From: Sinomonas atrocyanea | GTDB taxonomy: Bacteria; Actinomycetota; Actinomycetes; Actinomycetales; Micrococcaceae | DNA: 64,000 bases | Reading direction: 5' to 3' | Assembly: GCF_030811715.1 (NCBI RefSeq) | Contig: NZ_JAUSRH010000006.1 | Location: 161,615-225,614 of the forward strand | Shown here: positions 36,330 to 44,896 of the stretch, piece by piece | Layout: the number at the start of each line of letters is the position of its first letter | Numbering within the stretch: the stretch's first letter is position 1 | The notes under the pieces: model-generated | Databases searched by the model: none | What the model was told of the DNA's origin: nothing | What the model saw: the letters and a program-made list of their open reading frames with translations, nothing else | Made by a program: the position numbers and the translations under genes

Positions 36330-36367
36330 TCCTGGCCACTACTCAAGAATTCATCAAGGAGAACACT

Positions 36368-36868
36368 GTGGCTCAGAACGAAGAGCTGAACACCGCGGCT
36401 GAGGAGAACCTCACCAGCTACACCTCCGAGAGCGCCCCGGCCGCGGCCGAGACCGCCACGCGCGAGCGCCCGGCCCTCACCGTTGCCGGTGCGGCCGTCG
36501 GCCGCCGCAAGGAGGCCGTGGCCCGCGTCCGCGTCGTCCCCGGTTCCGGCCAGTGGACCATCAACGGCCGCACGCTCGAGAACTACTTCCCGAACAAGCT
36601 GCACCAGCAGGAGGTGAACGATCCGTTCAAGCTTCTCGACCTCGAGGGCGCCTACGACGTGATCGTCCGCATCCACGGTGGTGGCCCCTCCGGCCAGGCC
36701 GGTGCTGTGCGCCTCGGTGTCTCGCGCGCTCTGAACGAGATCGACGTCGAGAACAACCGTCCGGCCCTGAAGAAGGCCGGCTTCCTGACCCGCGACGCCC
36801 GCGTGGTCGAGCGCAAGAAGGCCGGCCTCAAGAAGGCCCGCCGCGCACCGCAGTACTCGAAGCGCTGA
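36368..36868 (+). CDS. rpsI: 30S ribosomal protein S9
   Basis: A 166-residue protein whose final basic tail ([11 protein letters not shown]) reaches the P-site tRNA. About 40 extra acidic, Ala-rich residues precede the conserved core, which starts near [12 protein letters not shown]; such extensions are common in actinobacteria. GTG start with CAAGGAGAA upstream. Confidence 0.97.
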   Translation: MAQNEELNTAAEENLTSYTSESAPAAAETATRERPALTVAGAAVGRRKEAVARVRVVPGSGQWTINGRTLENYFPNKLHQQEVNDPFKLLDLEGAYDVIVRIHGGGPSGQAGAVRLGVSRALNEIDVENNRPALKKAGFLTRDARVVERKKAGLKKARRAPQYSKR

Positions 36869-36883
36869 TTTCAGCCCTTCCGG

Positions 36884-36913
36884 AGGCCCGTCCCACTACT
36901 GTGGGGCGGGCCT
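36884..36913. terminator. Terminator after rpsI
   Basis: A 13-bp stem with one G-U pair (36884-36896 with 36901-36913) and a TACT tetraloop, followed by TTCC. It sits between convergent rpsI and the GT-C gene. Confidence 0.8.
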
Positions 36914-36921
36914 TCCGCCGT

Positions 36922-38790
36922 TCACTCGGGGGGGCCGAAGCGATACACGCACGCGTGCCCGGCGGGTCTGCATGGGTAGTTGGCTTTGACCCAGGTTAGG
37001 ATCTTCGCGGCCTCACCCACCCCTAGCGCCGTGGCCGGCGGCACGTTCCCCACGATCAGCTCGCCGACCCGTCCTGAAGCCAGACGGCTCTTGAAGTCCT
37101 CGAGGGTGGGGGAGGGGTCTGTGCCGTCAAAGCCGCCTACGGCCAGAATGCTTCGACGGGCGGCGATCTCGTACTTCGCGGCGCTCGACGAACCGATGAC
37201 GGCCGCGGGCCAGGTAACGCTTTTGGGCTCGCGACTTAGCCCTTCGATTGCGCTGGGCTCGATGAAGTCCCCGAATTTCAAGGCCGCATATTGCGGCCCG
37301 TCCTGGCGCTGCATCCCCGGGTCGGCGGGGTCATCAGGACGATGCCCTCCGACAGGCGGTCCTCCGGCCAGCCCTGCACCTTCGTGCGCGCTTCCGGCGG
37401 TGAATCCCGACCACAGAGCTGGACCCATGAGGATGAGGCAGACGGTAAGCGCCATACCTGGCGCGACCAGCTTCCGCAGAGGAGGCAGTATCGCCCAAGC
37501 CATTGCAAGCGACCCGGTTCCGAGAATGAACATTGGGAACCACGGAAACGAGTTGACTCCCTGCATCGCAACGATGTAATCGAGCAACAGCGTAACGGCG
37601 AGACATGAGGCCAACAGTGACCGATAGCGAATGGATTTCCTTTTCTCGATGAGGGTTTTCAATGCCACGGCGGCAAGGCACGTGGCCGAGGGGACTGTCG
37701 GCAGAAGATAATATGCGTGCACAATTCCGGACATATAGGCAACAACGGTAATGGAACAGAAGAACCATACGAAATTCAATGCAAGGAATGCCCGCAACTG
37801 TCCCTGCGCACTCCTCCAGAGGACTACGGCCAGAACAGTGCCAGCGACGGCGAGGGGTAGCACCCAGAGAATCTGACCGGCCATCTGCGGGAGGACGAAT
37901 CGGAGAGGGCCTACCGGGAGGTCGGTCTTCGTGCCGAGGTCTTCGTAGACCTCAGCGCGCTGCGCATCCAGGCCGGTCAGCCGATCGAGGCCGTTGTAGC
38001 CGAACGTCAGCTCCCAGAAACTGTTGCTCCGCGTTCCGCCGATGAAGGGCCGCGAGCCCGCCGGCGTCAGCGCGAGAACCGCAAGCCATGCCCCCGCCGT
38101 GGCCAGGGCAGTGCCTGCGGCGAGGGCCGCCCCGCGGATCCTCTGGCCCAGTCGCCCGGGGCCGAGCCAGATCACGGCGACGAGCAGGGCGGGCACGATG
38201 AGAGCCACCTGCAGCTGCTTGGTGAGGAATCCCGCTCCGATGAGGGCACCGGCAAGGGCAAGGAAACGCTGCCTCTCGGTCCTGATCGCCCGGAGTGTTG
38301 CCCACGCAGCCGCAGTCATGAGGAATGTCAGCAGGGCATCCGGGTTGTTGTAGCGGAAGACGGCTGTCGCGGCGGGCATGATCGCCATCAGGGTTCCGGC
38401 AAGCAGGCCCCACCGGTGGCCGAGGTGCTGTGCCGCCATCCGGTGGATGAGCCACACCGTGCCCACCCCCATCAGGGCTTGAGGCACCAGAAGGCTCCAG
38501 GAGTTCAGCCCGAATAGCTTGACGCTGAGGCTCATCACCCAGAGGGCCAGCGGCGGCTTGTCGACCGAGATGGCGTTGGCGGGATCGGAGGATCCGAAGA
38601 AGAAGGCCGTGAAATTATCCGCGCCTGAGAAGGCTGCCGCCGTGTAGAAGGCATTGGCCCACCCGTTGATGCTGAGGTTCCAGAGATACAGCACAGCGGT
38701 ACCGGCCAGCAGCCCGGCCGTCTCCCAACGGCTCCGTGCGAGCGTCCCGCTCACCGGGGCCTTCGTCGGAAGGGCGGCCACGGTGATCAT
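36922..38790 (-). CDS. GT-C family glycosyltransferase (ArnT/PMT-like)
   Basis: A 622-residue membrane enzyme with about twelve helices in the first 470 residues and an extracytoplasmic C-terminal domain. The first loop carries the acidic motif region (SGADNFTAFFFGSSDPANAI, then DKPPLALWV), as in actinobacterial ArnT/PMT-like proteins that transfer sugars from polyprenyl-phosphate donors to surface molecules. Base composition is noticeably lower in GC than in flanking genes (for example around 37.6-37.8 kb), which suggests transfer from another source. Donor and acceptor are unknown. Confidence 0.82.
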   Translation of the reverse strand: MITVAALPTKAPVSGTLARSRWETAGLLAGTAVLYLWNLSINGWANAFYTAAAFSGADNFTAFFFGSSDPANAISVDKPPLALWVMSLSVKLFGLNSWSLLVPQALMGVGTVWLIHRMAAQHLGHRWGLLAGTLMAIMPAATAVFRYNNPDALLTFLMTAAAWATLRAIRTERQRFLALAGALIGAGFLTKQLQVALIVPALLVAVIWLGPGRLGQRIRGAALAAGTALATAGAWLAVLALTPAGSRPFIGGTRSNSFWELTFGYNGLDRLTGLDAQRAEVYEDLGTKTDLPVGPLRFVLPQMAGQILWVLPLAVAGTVLAVVLWRSAQGQLRAFLALNFVWFFCSITVVAYMSGIVHAYYLLPTVPSATCLAAVALKTLIEKRKSIRYRSLLASCLAVTLLLDYIVAMQGVNSFPWFPMFILGTGSLAMAWAILPPLRKLVAPGMALTVCLILMGPALWSGFTAGSAHEGAGLAGGPPVGGHRPDDPADPGMQRQDGPQYAALKFGDFIEPSAIEGLSREPKSVTWPAAVIGSSSAAKYEIAARRSILAVGGFDGTDPSPTLEDFKSRLASGRVGELIVGNVPPATALGVGEAAKILTWVKANYPCRPAGHACVYRFGPPE

Positions 38791-39088
38791 GCCGGCCCCG
38801 CGGCTCGTTGGCCCCCATCAGCGCTGTCCATGCGAGCAGAGTAGGGGACCGGTGGCACACGGCTCTACCCGCTCCGAGGAAGTCAAGTAGCCGAGTTTGC
38901 CGCCGGGTAATAAGCAAGTAGTCGTGCATGGTCGAATCGGGTACCCAGCCCCGAAAGACAAGTGGTGCTGCGATCGCACTTCATCGATAGGTCCGTCGCG
39001 GGGGCCAAGATGCCTCCGCACGAGACCGCGCCGCCAGCGGGAACGGGAGGGGACCTCGGGCCTCTCCCGCCGCCGCATGCCTGGGCTA

Positions 39089-40489
39089 CTACCTGTCACC
39101 AGCCGGCGGCGCGGACGGCGCGTGGAGCACATGGCGCAGCTTCCCGCCCCGGGGGTTCACGCGGATCGGCTCGGGGTCGAGGCCCAGACCGACGTCGGGG
39201 AGGCCCTGTTCAGCGAGGTAGGCGCGCAGGCGCGCGAGAGCCTCCGCCTCCACGGTGTGCCGCTCCTGCCCGGGCAGGACCTCGACGCGGACGGCCAACG
39301 TGGCCGGGCCCGTCTGCAGCACCTGGAACCGGTGCACGCCGGGGGTCTCCTCCACGACCGTGCCCAGCGCCATGGGCAGCAGGACCACGGTCCCGGCCGG
39401 TCCCTCGACCCGGAGGATCTCATCCGTGCGGCCCTCGATCCGGACCGTGGGCAGGGGGCTCCCGCAGCGGCACGGTTCCGCCCCGAGGCGGACGGAATCG
39501 CCGAGCTCGTAGCGGATGAGCGGCTGGACGAAGTTGGCCAGGTTGGTCAGCAGCACCGAATGGGAGAGGACCCCAACGGGGACCGGCCTGCCGGCGCTGT
39601 CGATCGGCTCGAGGATGAACCAGTCCGCGTTGAGGTGCTGCTGGCCGTAGCGGCAGGGCAGGGTGAGCGGGCCGGCCTCCGAGGCGCTGTACAGCTCCAG
39701 CAGCGGGCAGCCGAACACCTGCTCGATGCGGCGCCGCACGGCCGGCAGCAGCTGCTCTCCGCCGCAGGCCACCAGCGCCGGGGCGATGTGCAGCCGTCCG
39801 GCGGCCTGCTCCTCCGCCAGCACTTCAAGCCCGCTCGCGTACGACTCCAGCATCCCCGGCCGGTACGCATTCAGCTCCTGCACCAGCTGCGGCATCGGCT
39901 CCAGCACGGAGAAGGAGCGCACGTACCGGCGGCGGAACGGCACCGAGCGGATCCGGCGCGCGTACATGACGGTCGTGAGGAAGTGGCCCCCGGTGGCGAA
40001 GACGAGGGCGGCCCGGATTCCCTTGGCCATCATCCGGGCCATCACCCGCGGATCGACGTACGGCGGCCGGCCGTAGGCCAGCCCGTTCATGACGGCGAGG
40101 GCCCGCGCGTCCTGCACGAGCAGCGTGGGCTCGCCGGTGGAGCCCGAGGTGGTGAAGACGACATAGCGGCCGAGGAAGTCGGTCCCGATCGTGTCCTGCC
40201 GCGCGGTGAAGCGCAGGAGGGCGTCCTTGGTGACCTCGGGGTCGGTGACCCAGCGGTCGAAGTGGCCCATCAGCTCGGCCTTGGTCACCGGGGGCAGCGA
40301 CCCCAGCTCCGCGTCCTGCGGGAGCCCGGCGTACAGCTGGGCATAGAAGTCCGAGTGGGCGCGGGCGTGCTGCAGCAGGGCGGCCAGGCGCTCCCGCTGG
40401 CGCGCCTCGATCGCCGCGGGGCCGCCCCGCAGCACCCGCCGCGCGTCCCGCAGGACGCCGAGCGTGGTGAGGCGGCCGGATCTGCGCAT
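39089..40489 (-). CDS. PaaK/CapK-like adenylate-forming enzyme
   Basis: A 466-residue member of the phenylacetate-CoA ligase-like family. The ATP-binding loop TSGSTGE is at 114-120. YSASEAGPL and [11 protein letters not shown] are the later adenylation motifs, and a C-terminal lid follows GRTDEILRV. Substrate unknown; CapK-type members occur in surface polysaccharide clusters, and a GT-C gene lies next to it on the same strand. It is divergent from glmM across 127 bp. The chosen start MRRSGRL lacks a clear ribosome binding site. The 298 bp separating it from the GT-C gene hold no gene. Confidence 0.8.
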   Translation of the reverse strand: MRRSGRLTTLGVLRDARRVLRGGPAAIEARQRERLAALLQHARAHSDFYAQLYAGLPQDAELGSLPPVTKAELMGHFDRWVTDPEVTKDALLRFTARQDTIGTDFLGRYVVFTTSGSTGEPTLLVQDARALAVMNGLAYGRPPYVDPRVMARMMAKGIRAALVFATGGHFLTTVMYARRIRSVPFRRRYVRSFSVLEPMPQLVQELNAYRPGMLESYASGLEVLAEEQAAGRLHIAPALVACGGEQLLPAVRRRIEQVFGCPLLELYSASEAGPLTLPCRYGQQHLNADWFILEPIDSAGRPVPVGVLSHSVLLTNLANFVQPLIRYELGDSVRLGAEPCRCGSPLPTVRIEGRTDEILRVEGPAGTVVLLPMALGTVVEETPGVHRFQVLQTGPATLAVRVEVLPGQERHTVEAEALARLRAYLAEQGLPDVGLGLDPEPIRVNPRGGKLRHVLHAPSAPPAGDR

Positions 40490-40603
40490 GAGGCCATTGT
40501 CGGCAGGGGCTGCAGCGGGCAATAGGGCCAGTTGGCGCGCAGGTTTCGGCTCCGCTCGACCACCGGGGTCTCGGCTCGGCCACGGGCCTTTCCCCACGCC
40601 CAG

Positions 40604-40609
40604 TAAACT
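40604..40609 (+). promoter_or_regulatory. -10 element for leaderless glmM
   Basis: TAAACT ends 7 nt before the GTG start of glmM at 40617, so the transcript would begin at the start codon. Confidence 0.5.
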
Positions 40610-40616
40610 AGGGCGG

Positions 40617-41966
40617 GTGACTAGGCTCTTCGGTACTGACGGCGTGCGCGGGCTGGCCAATGGCCTCCTCGACGCCGAGCTCGCCCTCAAGCTCTCCCAG
40701 GCGGCCGCCGTCGTCCTCGGCCACCAGCAGGTGCCGGACGGCACCCGGCCGCGCGCCGTCGTCGCCCGTGACCCCCGAGCCTCCGGCGAGTTCCTCGGTG
40801 CGGCGGTCGAGGCCGGCCTCGCGAGCGCGGGCGTGGACGTGTACGACGCCGGCGTCCTCCCGACCCCCGCGGCCGCCTACCTCGTGGCGGACCTCGGCGC
40901 CGACTTCGGCGTGATGATCTCCGCGAGCCACAACCCGGCCCCGGACAACGGCATCAAGTTCTTCGCCCGCGGCGGGCAGAAGCTCCCCGACGAGGTCGAG
41001 GACCAGATCGAGGCCCTCCTCTCCGGCGAGCCGCACCGCCCCACCGGCGCCGGCGTGGGCCGCATCCAGCGCTTCTCCGACGCGGAGGACCGCTACATCG
41101 TCCACCTGCTCACCACCCTCCCGCACCGCCTCGACGGGCTGACCGTGGTGCTCGACTGCGCCAACGGTGCCGCCTCGGGCTGCTCGCCGCAGGTGTTCAA
41201 GGACGCCGGCGCCGAGGTCGTGGTGATCGGCGCCGACCCGGACGGGCTCAACATCAACGACGGCGTGGGCTCCACCCACCTCGAGAAGCTCCAGGCCGCG
41301 GTCGTGGAGCACGGCGCGGACCTGGGCGTGGCGCACGACGGCGACGCCGACCGCTGCCTCGCCGTGGACCACGAGGGCACCGTGGTGGACGGCGACCAGA
41401 TCATGGCGATCCTCGGCCTCGCCCTCAAGGACGCCGGCAAGCTGCACGACGACGTGCTCGTGGCCACGGTGATGAGCAACCTCGGCCTCAAGATCGCCTT
41501 GCGCGAGGCGGGCATCACCATCCGTGAGACCGCCGTGGGGGACCGCTACGTGCTCGAGGAGATGCGCGCCGGCGGGTACTCGCTCGGCGGCGAGCAGTCC
41601 GGGCACGTGATCTTCTCCGACTTCGCCACCACCGGCGACGGCGTGCTCACGGGCCTGCAGATCGCGGCCCAGGTGGCCCGCACGGGCAAGACGCTCAAGG
41701 AGCTCGCGGCCGTGATGACCCGGCTCCCGCAGGTGCTCATCAACGTCAAGGGTGTCGACAAGGCCCGGGTCTCCGCTGACCCGGGCGTGGCCGCCGCCGT
41801 GGCCGATGCGGAGGCCGAGCTCGGGGAGACCGGCCGCGTGCTCCTGCGCCCCTCGGGCACCGAGCCCGTGGTCCGGGTCATGGTCGAGGCCGCGGACGAG
41901 GAGACCGCCCAGGCCGTCGCCGGGCGCCTGGCCGAGGTGGTCCAGAGCCAGCTCGCGCTCGCGTAG
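40617..41966 (+). CDS. glmM: Phosphoglucosamine mutase
   Basis: A 449-residue enzyme that converts glucosamine-6-phosphate to glucosamine-1-phosphate for UDP-GlcNAc and peptidoglycan. The phosphoserine is Ser104 in SASHNP. The metal loop is DGDADRC, the sugar-binding loop is GGEQSGH and the phosphate loop is RPSGTEP. GTG start without a normal ribosome binding site. With glmS at 48.3 kb, two of the three steps to UDP-GlcNAc are in this window. Confidence 0.95.
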   Translation: MTRLFGTDGVRGLANGLLDAELALKLSQAAAVVLGHQQVPDGTRPRAVVARDPRASGEFLGAAVEAGLASAGVDVYDAGVLPTPAAAYLVADLGADFGVMISASHNPAPDNGIKFFARGGQKLPDEVEDQIEALLSGEPHRPTGAGVGRIQRFSDAEDRYIVHLLTTLPHRLDGLTVVLDCANGAASGCSPQVFKDAGAEVVVIGADPDGLNINDGVGSTHLEKLQAAVVEHGADLGVAHDGDADRCLAVDHEGTVVDGDQIMAILGLALKDAGKLHDDVLVATVMSNLGLKIALREAGITIRETAVGDRYVLEEMRAGGYSLGGEQSGHVIFSDFATTGDGVLTGLQIAAQVARTGKTLKELAAVMTRLPQVLINVKGVDKARVSADPGVAAAVADAEAELGETGRVLLRPSGTEPVVRVMVEAADEETAQAVAGRLAEVVQSQLALA

Positions 41967-41993
41967 GCCTTGGGGCGGTCGGAGGCCGCGCCT

Positions 41994-42079
41994 TCCTGCT
42001 CACCTTGAAGCGCTGAGGGTCGTCCTGCCCGGCGCGCCGCGCCTCGACGCGCCGGGCCCCACGGCCAAGGTGAGCAGGA
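41994..42079. repeat. Nested inverted repeat before the O-methyltransferase gene
   Basis: Perfect 14-bp arms TCCTGCTCACCTTG (41994-42007) and CAAGGTGAGCAGGA (42066-42079) flank an inner 10-bp hairpin (42027-42036 with 42048-42057). The right arm lies just upstream of the TACGCT -10-like hexamer at 42083, so it is a candidate operator. The core TGCTCACC also occurs in the array at 53 kb. Confidence 0.65.
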
Positions 42080-42094
42080 CGGTACGCTCGCCTC

Positions 42095-43171
42095 ATGCGC
42101 ACGCCCCCGCCTGCCGCCGTCCGGGCCGTCCAGCGCCTCAGCCGGGCCCTCACTCGGGCCGGCGCGGCGCTCCAGCCACCGCAGGCGCGCTTCCTCGAGG
42201 TCTCCGGCGGAGTCGCGGCCATCGCGCTCATGCGGGCGGCCGTCCGCACCCGGCTCGTCGAGCCCCTCGCGGGAGGCCGCCGCACCGCCGCGGAGGTGGC
42301 CCGCGAGCTCGGCCTGCACGCTGACACCGCGCACCGGGTGCTGCGCGGCCTCGCGGTCTACGGCCTCGTGACCCTGGACCGCCGCGGGGCCTTCGCGCTC
42401 ACGGCCACCGGCCGGCTGCTGCTCGAGGACCATCCGCGCTCGATGGCCGGCTGGGTCCGGTACGCGACCTCAGACGCCGTCCTGGCCGGCTGGCTGCGAC
42501 TGCCCGAGACCCTCGCGGACGGGCGGCCGGCCTTCAACGCCGCCACGGGCAGGAGCCTCTGGGACCACCTCGCCGAGCACCCGGACGAGGAGGCCGGCTT
42601 CGCGCGCACCATGCACGAGCTCACCCTCCTCGCGGCCCCGCTCATCGTCGCCGCGTACCCCTGGCCCGAGCGGGGCACGGTGTGCGACGTGGGCGGCGGC
42701 GTGGGCGCCATGCTCGCCTCCGTCCTCTCCGCCCGGCCCGCGCTCGACGGCGTGCTCGTGGACCAGGCGGGTCCGCTCGCGGCCTCGGGGGAGTACCTCG
42801 CCGGCCGGGGCGTGGGCGGGAGGGTCCGCGCGGTGGAGGGCGACATCTTCGTCGGCTTCGAGGCCGCCGCCGACGTCTACCTCCTCAAGGACGTGCTCCA
42901 CGACTGGGACGACGACCAGTGCCGCCGGATCCTCCGCACGGTCAGGGCCGCCGCCGCCCCGGGAACGCGGGTGCTGGTCCTCGAGTGGCTCCAGGAGCCC
43001 AACGCCGCCGAGTTCCCCGTCTCGATCTCGGACGTCATGATGCTCGCCCAGACCGAGGGGCGCCAGCGCTCCGCCGCCGAGCACCTCGCGCTCGGCGAGG
43101 CAGCCGGCTTCCGGCCGGGCCGGGTCCTCGACACGGGGGCGTACGGGATCGTCGAGCTCGTGGTCCCGTGA
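42095..43171 (+). CDS. O-methyltransferase with winged-helix N-terminus
   Basis: A 358-residue SAM enzyme of the plant-type/antibiotic O-methyltransferase family. A dimerisation winged helix occupies about 30-110 (RTAAEVARELGLHADTAHRV). SAM motif I is VCDVGGGVGAML. LKDVLHDWDDDQC contains the likely catalytic histidine. Relatives methylate polyketide or phenolic hydroxyls; the substrate is unknown and no biosynthetic cluster surrounds it. The ATG follows TACGCT by 6 nt, fitting leaderless transcription, with an inverted repeat upstream. Confidence 0.85.
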   Translation: MRTPPPAAVRAVQRLSRALTRAGAALQPPQARFLEVSGGVAAIALMRAAVRTRLVEPLAGGRRTAAEVARELGLHADTAHRVLRGLAVYGLVTLDRRGAFALTATGRLLLEDHPRSMAGWVRYATSDAVLAGWLRLPETLADGRPAFNAATGRSLWDHLAEHPDEEAGFARTMHELTLLAAPLIVAAYPWPERGTVCDVGGGVGAMLASVLSARPALDGVLVDQAGPLAASGEYLAGRGVGGRVRAVEGDIFVGFEAAADVYLLKDVLHDWDDDQCRRILRTVRAAAAPGTRVLVLEWLQEPNAAEFPVSISDVMMLAQTEGRQRSAAEHLALGEAAGFRPGRVLDTGAYGIVELVVP

Positions 43172-43209
43172 GCGCGTGCCGTCCCGGCGCGCTGGGACGC
43201 CGCAGGCGA

Positions 43210-43256
43210 GCACGACGTCGGCCCCCCACCTCTTGGGTGAGGGGCCGGCGTCGTGC
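43210..43256. terminator. Bidirectional terminator
   Basis: A 21-bp stem with one G-U pair and one mismatch (43210-43230 with 43236-43256) and a TCTTG loop, between the convergent methyltransferase and mscL genes. The base begins GCACGACG, as in the terminator at 1944. Confidence 0.85.
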
Positions 43257-43266
43257 GTGGGGCAGG

Positions 43267-43662
43267 TCAGAGTTCGCGGTCGCGGGACTTCAGGGCGTCG
43301 CGGATCTCGGTGAGCAGGGCGATCTGCGGGTCCACCGGCGTCTCCGCCGACTTCTCCTTGATGCCGAGCTTGCGGTTGCGGTGCTCGATCATCTTGTTCA
43401 TCGGGACGATGATCACGAAGTAGATCGACGCCGCGATGAGCAGGAAGTTCACGATCGCGGTCAGCAGGACCCCGAACTTCACCGGCCCGACCACGAGGAA
43501 ATTGTTGAAGTCGTGCTGGCCGATCAGCACCGAGATGGCGGGCATGAGGACGCTCTTGACGAGGGCGTCCACCACGCCGCCGAACGCGGCCCCCATGATC
43601 ACGGCCACGGCGAGGTCAATGACGTTGCCCTTCATGATGAAGGTTCTGAATCCACTGAGCAT
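43267..43662 (-). CDS. mscL: Large-conductance mechanosensitive channel
   Basis: A 131-residue membrane channel that opens under osmotic downshock. The N-terminal helix FRTFIMKGNVIDLAVAVIMG is the gate-lining segment, with a second helix at about 68-90 (LLTAIVNFLLIAASIYFVII). The charged C-terminal bundle ends SRDREL. It lies 20 bp after the dehydrogenase gene on the same strand. Confidence 0.95.
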   Translation of the reverse strand: MLSGFRTFIMKGNVIDLAVAVIMGAAFGGVVDALVKSVLMPAISVLIGQHDFNNFLVVGPVKFGVLLTAIVNFLLIAASIYFVIIVPMNKMIEHRNRKLGIKEKSAETPVDPQIALLTEIRDALKSRDREL

Positions 43663-43682
43663 GGGGACCACCTTAGACGGGT

Positions 43683-44816
43683 CTACGGGTGCAGCAGCAC
43701 CTTGGTGTAGCCGTCCTCGCGCGCGTCGAACTTGGCGTAGGCGTCCACGGCGTCGTCGAGGGCCACCTCGTGGGAGACGATCCAGGACGGGGCGGCGCGG
43801 TCGGCGGTGATGAGGTCGCGGAGCTCGCGGTTGTACCTCTTCACCGGGCACTGCCCGCCCGCCAGGCTGATCCCCTTGGTGAAGGCCTGCCCGTACTCGA
43901 ATGGGAGCCGGCCCTGCTTCGCGAGGCCGTAGGCGGCGCCGGGGTCCTCGGGGACGTAGACGCCCACCACCCCGATGTGGCCGGTGGCCCGGACCACCTC
44001 GATGAGGTTGTCGAGCACCATCTCGGGGTGCTCCTCGCCGGCCGGGTCGTGGGCCTGGTAGCCCACGGCCTCGACGCCACAGTCCACGCCGAAGCCGTCC
44101 GTGGCGTCCATGATGGCCAGGCCCGGGTCCACGTCGGCGAAGTTCACCGGCGTCGCGCCGATGCGCGCTGCGAGATCGAGGCGGTCGGGCTCCTTGTCCA
44201 CCACGAACACCCGTGCGGCGCCCTTGAGCAGCGAGCTGTACGCCGCCATGAGGCCCACGGGGCCGGCGCCGAACACCGCGACGGTCTTCCCGGGGGAGAC
44301 CTGGGCCATCGTGGCGCCGTGGTAGCCGGTGGGGAAGATGTCCGAGAGCATCGTGTAGTCGTTCTCGTGCTCGTTGCCGGCCGGGAGCCGGAGCAGGTTG
44401 AAGTCCGCCCACGGCACCCTCAGCAGCTCCGCCTGGCCGCCCCAGTAGGGCCCCATCTTCGGGTAGCCGTAGCCCGCGCCCGGGTCCCCGGACGGGTTGG
44501 CGCGCAGGCACGCGGACGTCCAGCCGTCGTTGCAGTTGCGGCACGTGCCGCACGCGAGGTTGAACGGCACGGACACGCGGTCGCCGACCTTGATCCGGTT
44601 GACCCCGGGCCCCACCTCCTCGACGATGCCCATGTTCTCGTGGCCCAGGACCATCCCGGAGTCGAGCTCCGCGCGCCCCTCATAGGGGTGCAGGTCCGAG
44701 CCGCAGATGTTCGCGGTGGTGATCCGGATGACTGCGTCGAGCGGCTCCTCGATCCTCGGGTCATCGACCTGCTCCACGGCCAGTTCCCGCGGACCCTTGT
44801 ACACGACTGCCTTCAT
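43683..44816 (-). CDS. Zinc-dependent alcohol/formaldehyde dehydrogenase
   Basis: A 377-residue medium-chain dehydrogenase. Catalytic zinc ligands Cys38 and His59 (GHE) and structural zinc cysteines Cys89, Cys92, Cys95 and Cys103 are present. The Rossmann turn is FGAGPVGLMA. Overall it resembles glutathione-independent formaldehyde dehydrogenases (long HDPAGEEHPE insertion), but that specificity is inferred. It precedes mscL on the same strand. Confidence 0.87.
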   Translation of the reverse strand: MKAVVYKGPRELAVEQVDDPRIEEPLDAVIRITTANICGSDLHPYEGRAELDSGMVLGHENMGIVEEVGPGVNRIKVGDRVSVPFNLACGTCRNCNDGWTSACLRANPSGDPGAGYGYPKMGPYWGGQAELLRVPWADFNLLRLPAGNEHENDYTMLSDIFPTGYHGATMAQVSPGKTVAVFGAGPVGLMAAYSSLLKGAARVFVVDKEPDRLDLAARIGATPVNFADVDPGLAIMDATDGFGVDCGVEAVGYQAHDPAGEEHPEMVLDNLIEVVRATGHIGVVGVYVPEDPGAAYGLAKQGRLPFEYGQAFTKGISLAGGQCPVKRYNRELRDLITADRAAPSWIVSHEVALDDAVDAYAKFDAREDGYTKVLLHP

Positions 44817-44896
44817 GAGGACTCCTCCTGCCAGTCGGTGCGGTTGTCCTCAGGGCACCATCCCCGGCGTGGGCGGGGCCAAACATGGGCGGCGGG

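Noticed and set aside
39041..39080. A hairpin near 39047-39075 as a terminator
   Set aside because: The stem is only about six base pairs with a long loop, so it is not distinguishable from chance in GC-rich DNA.
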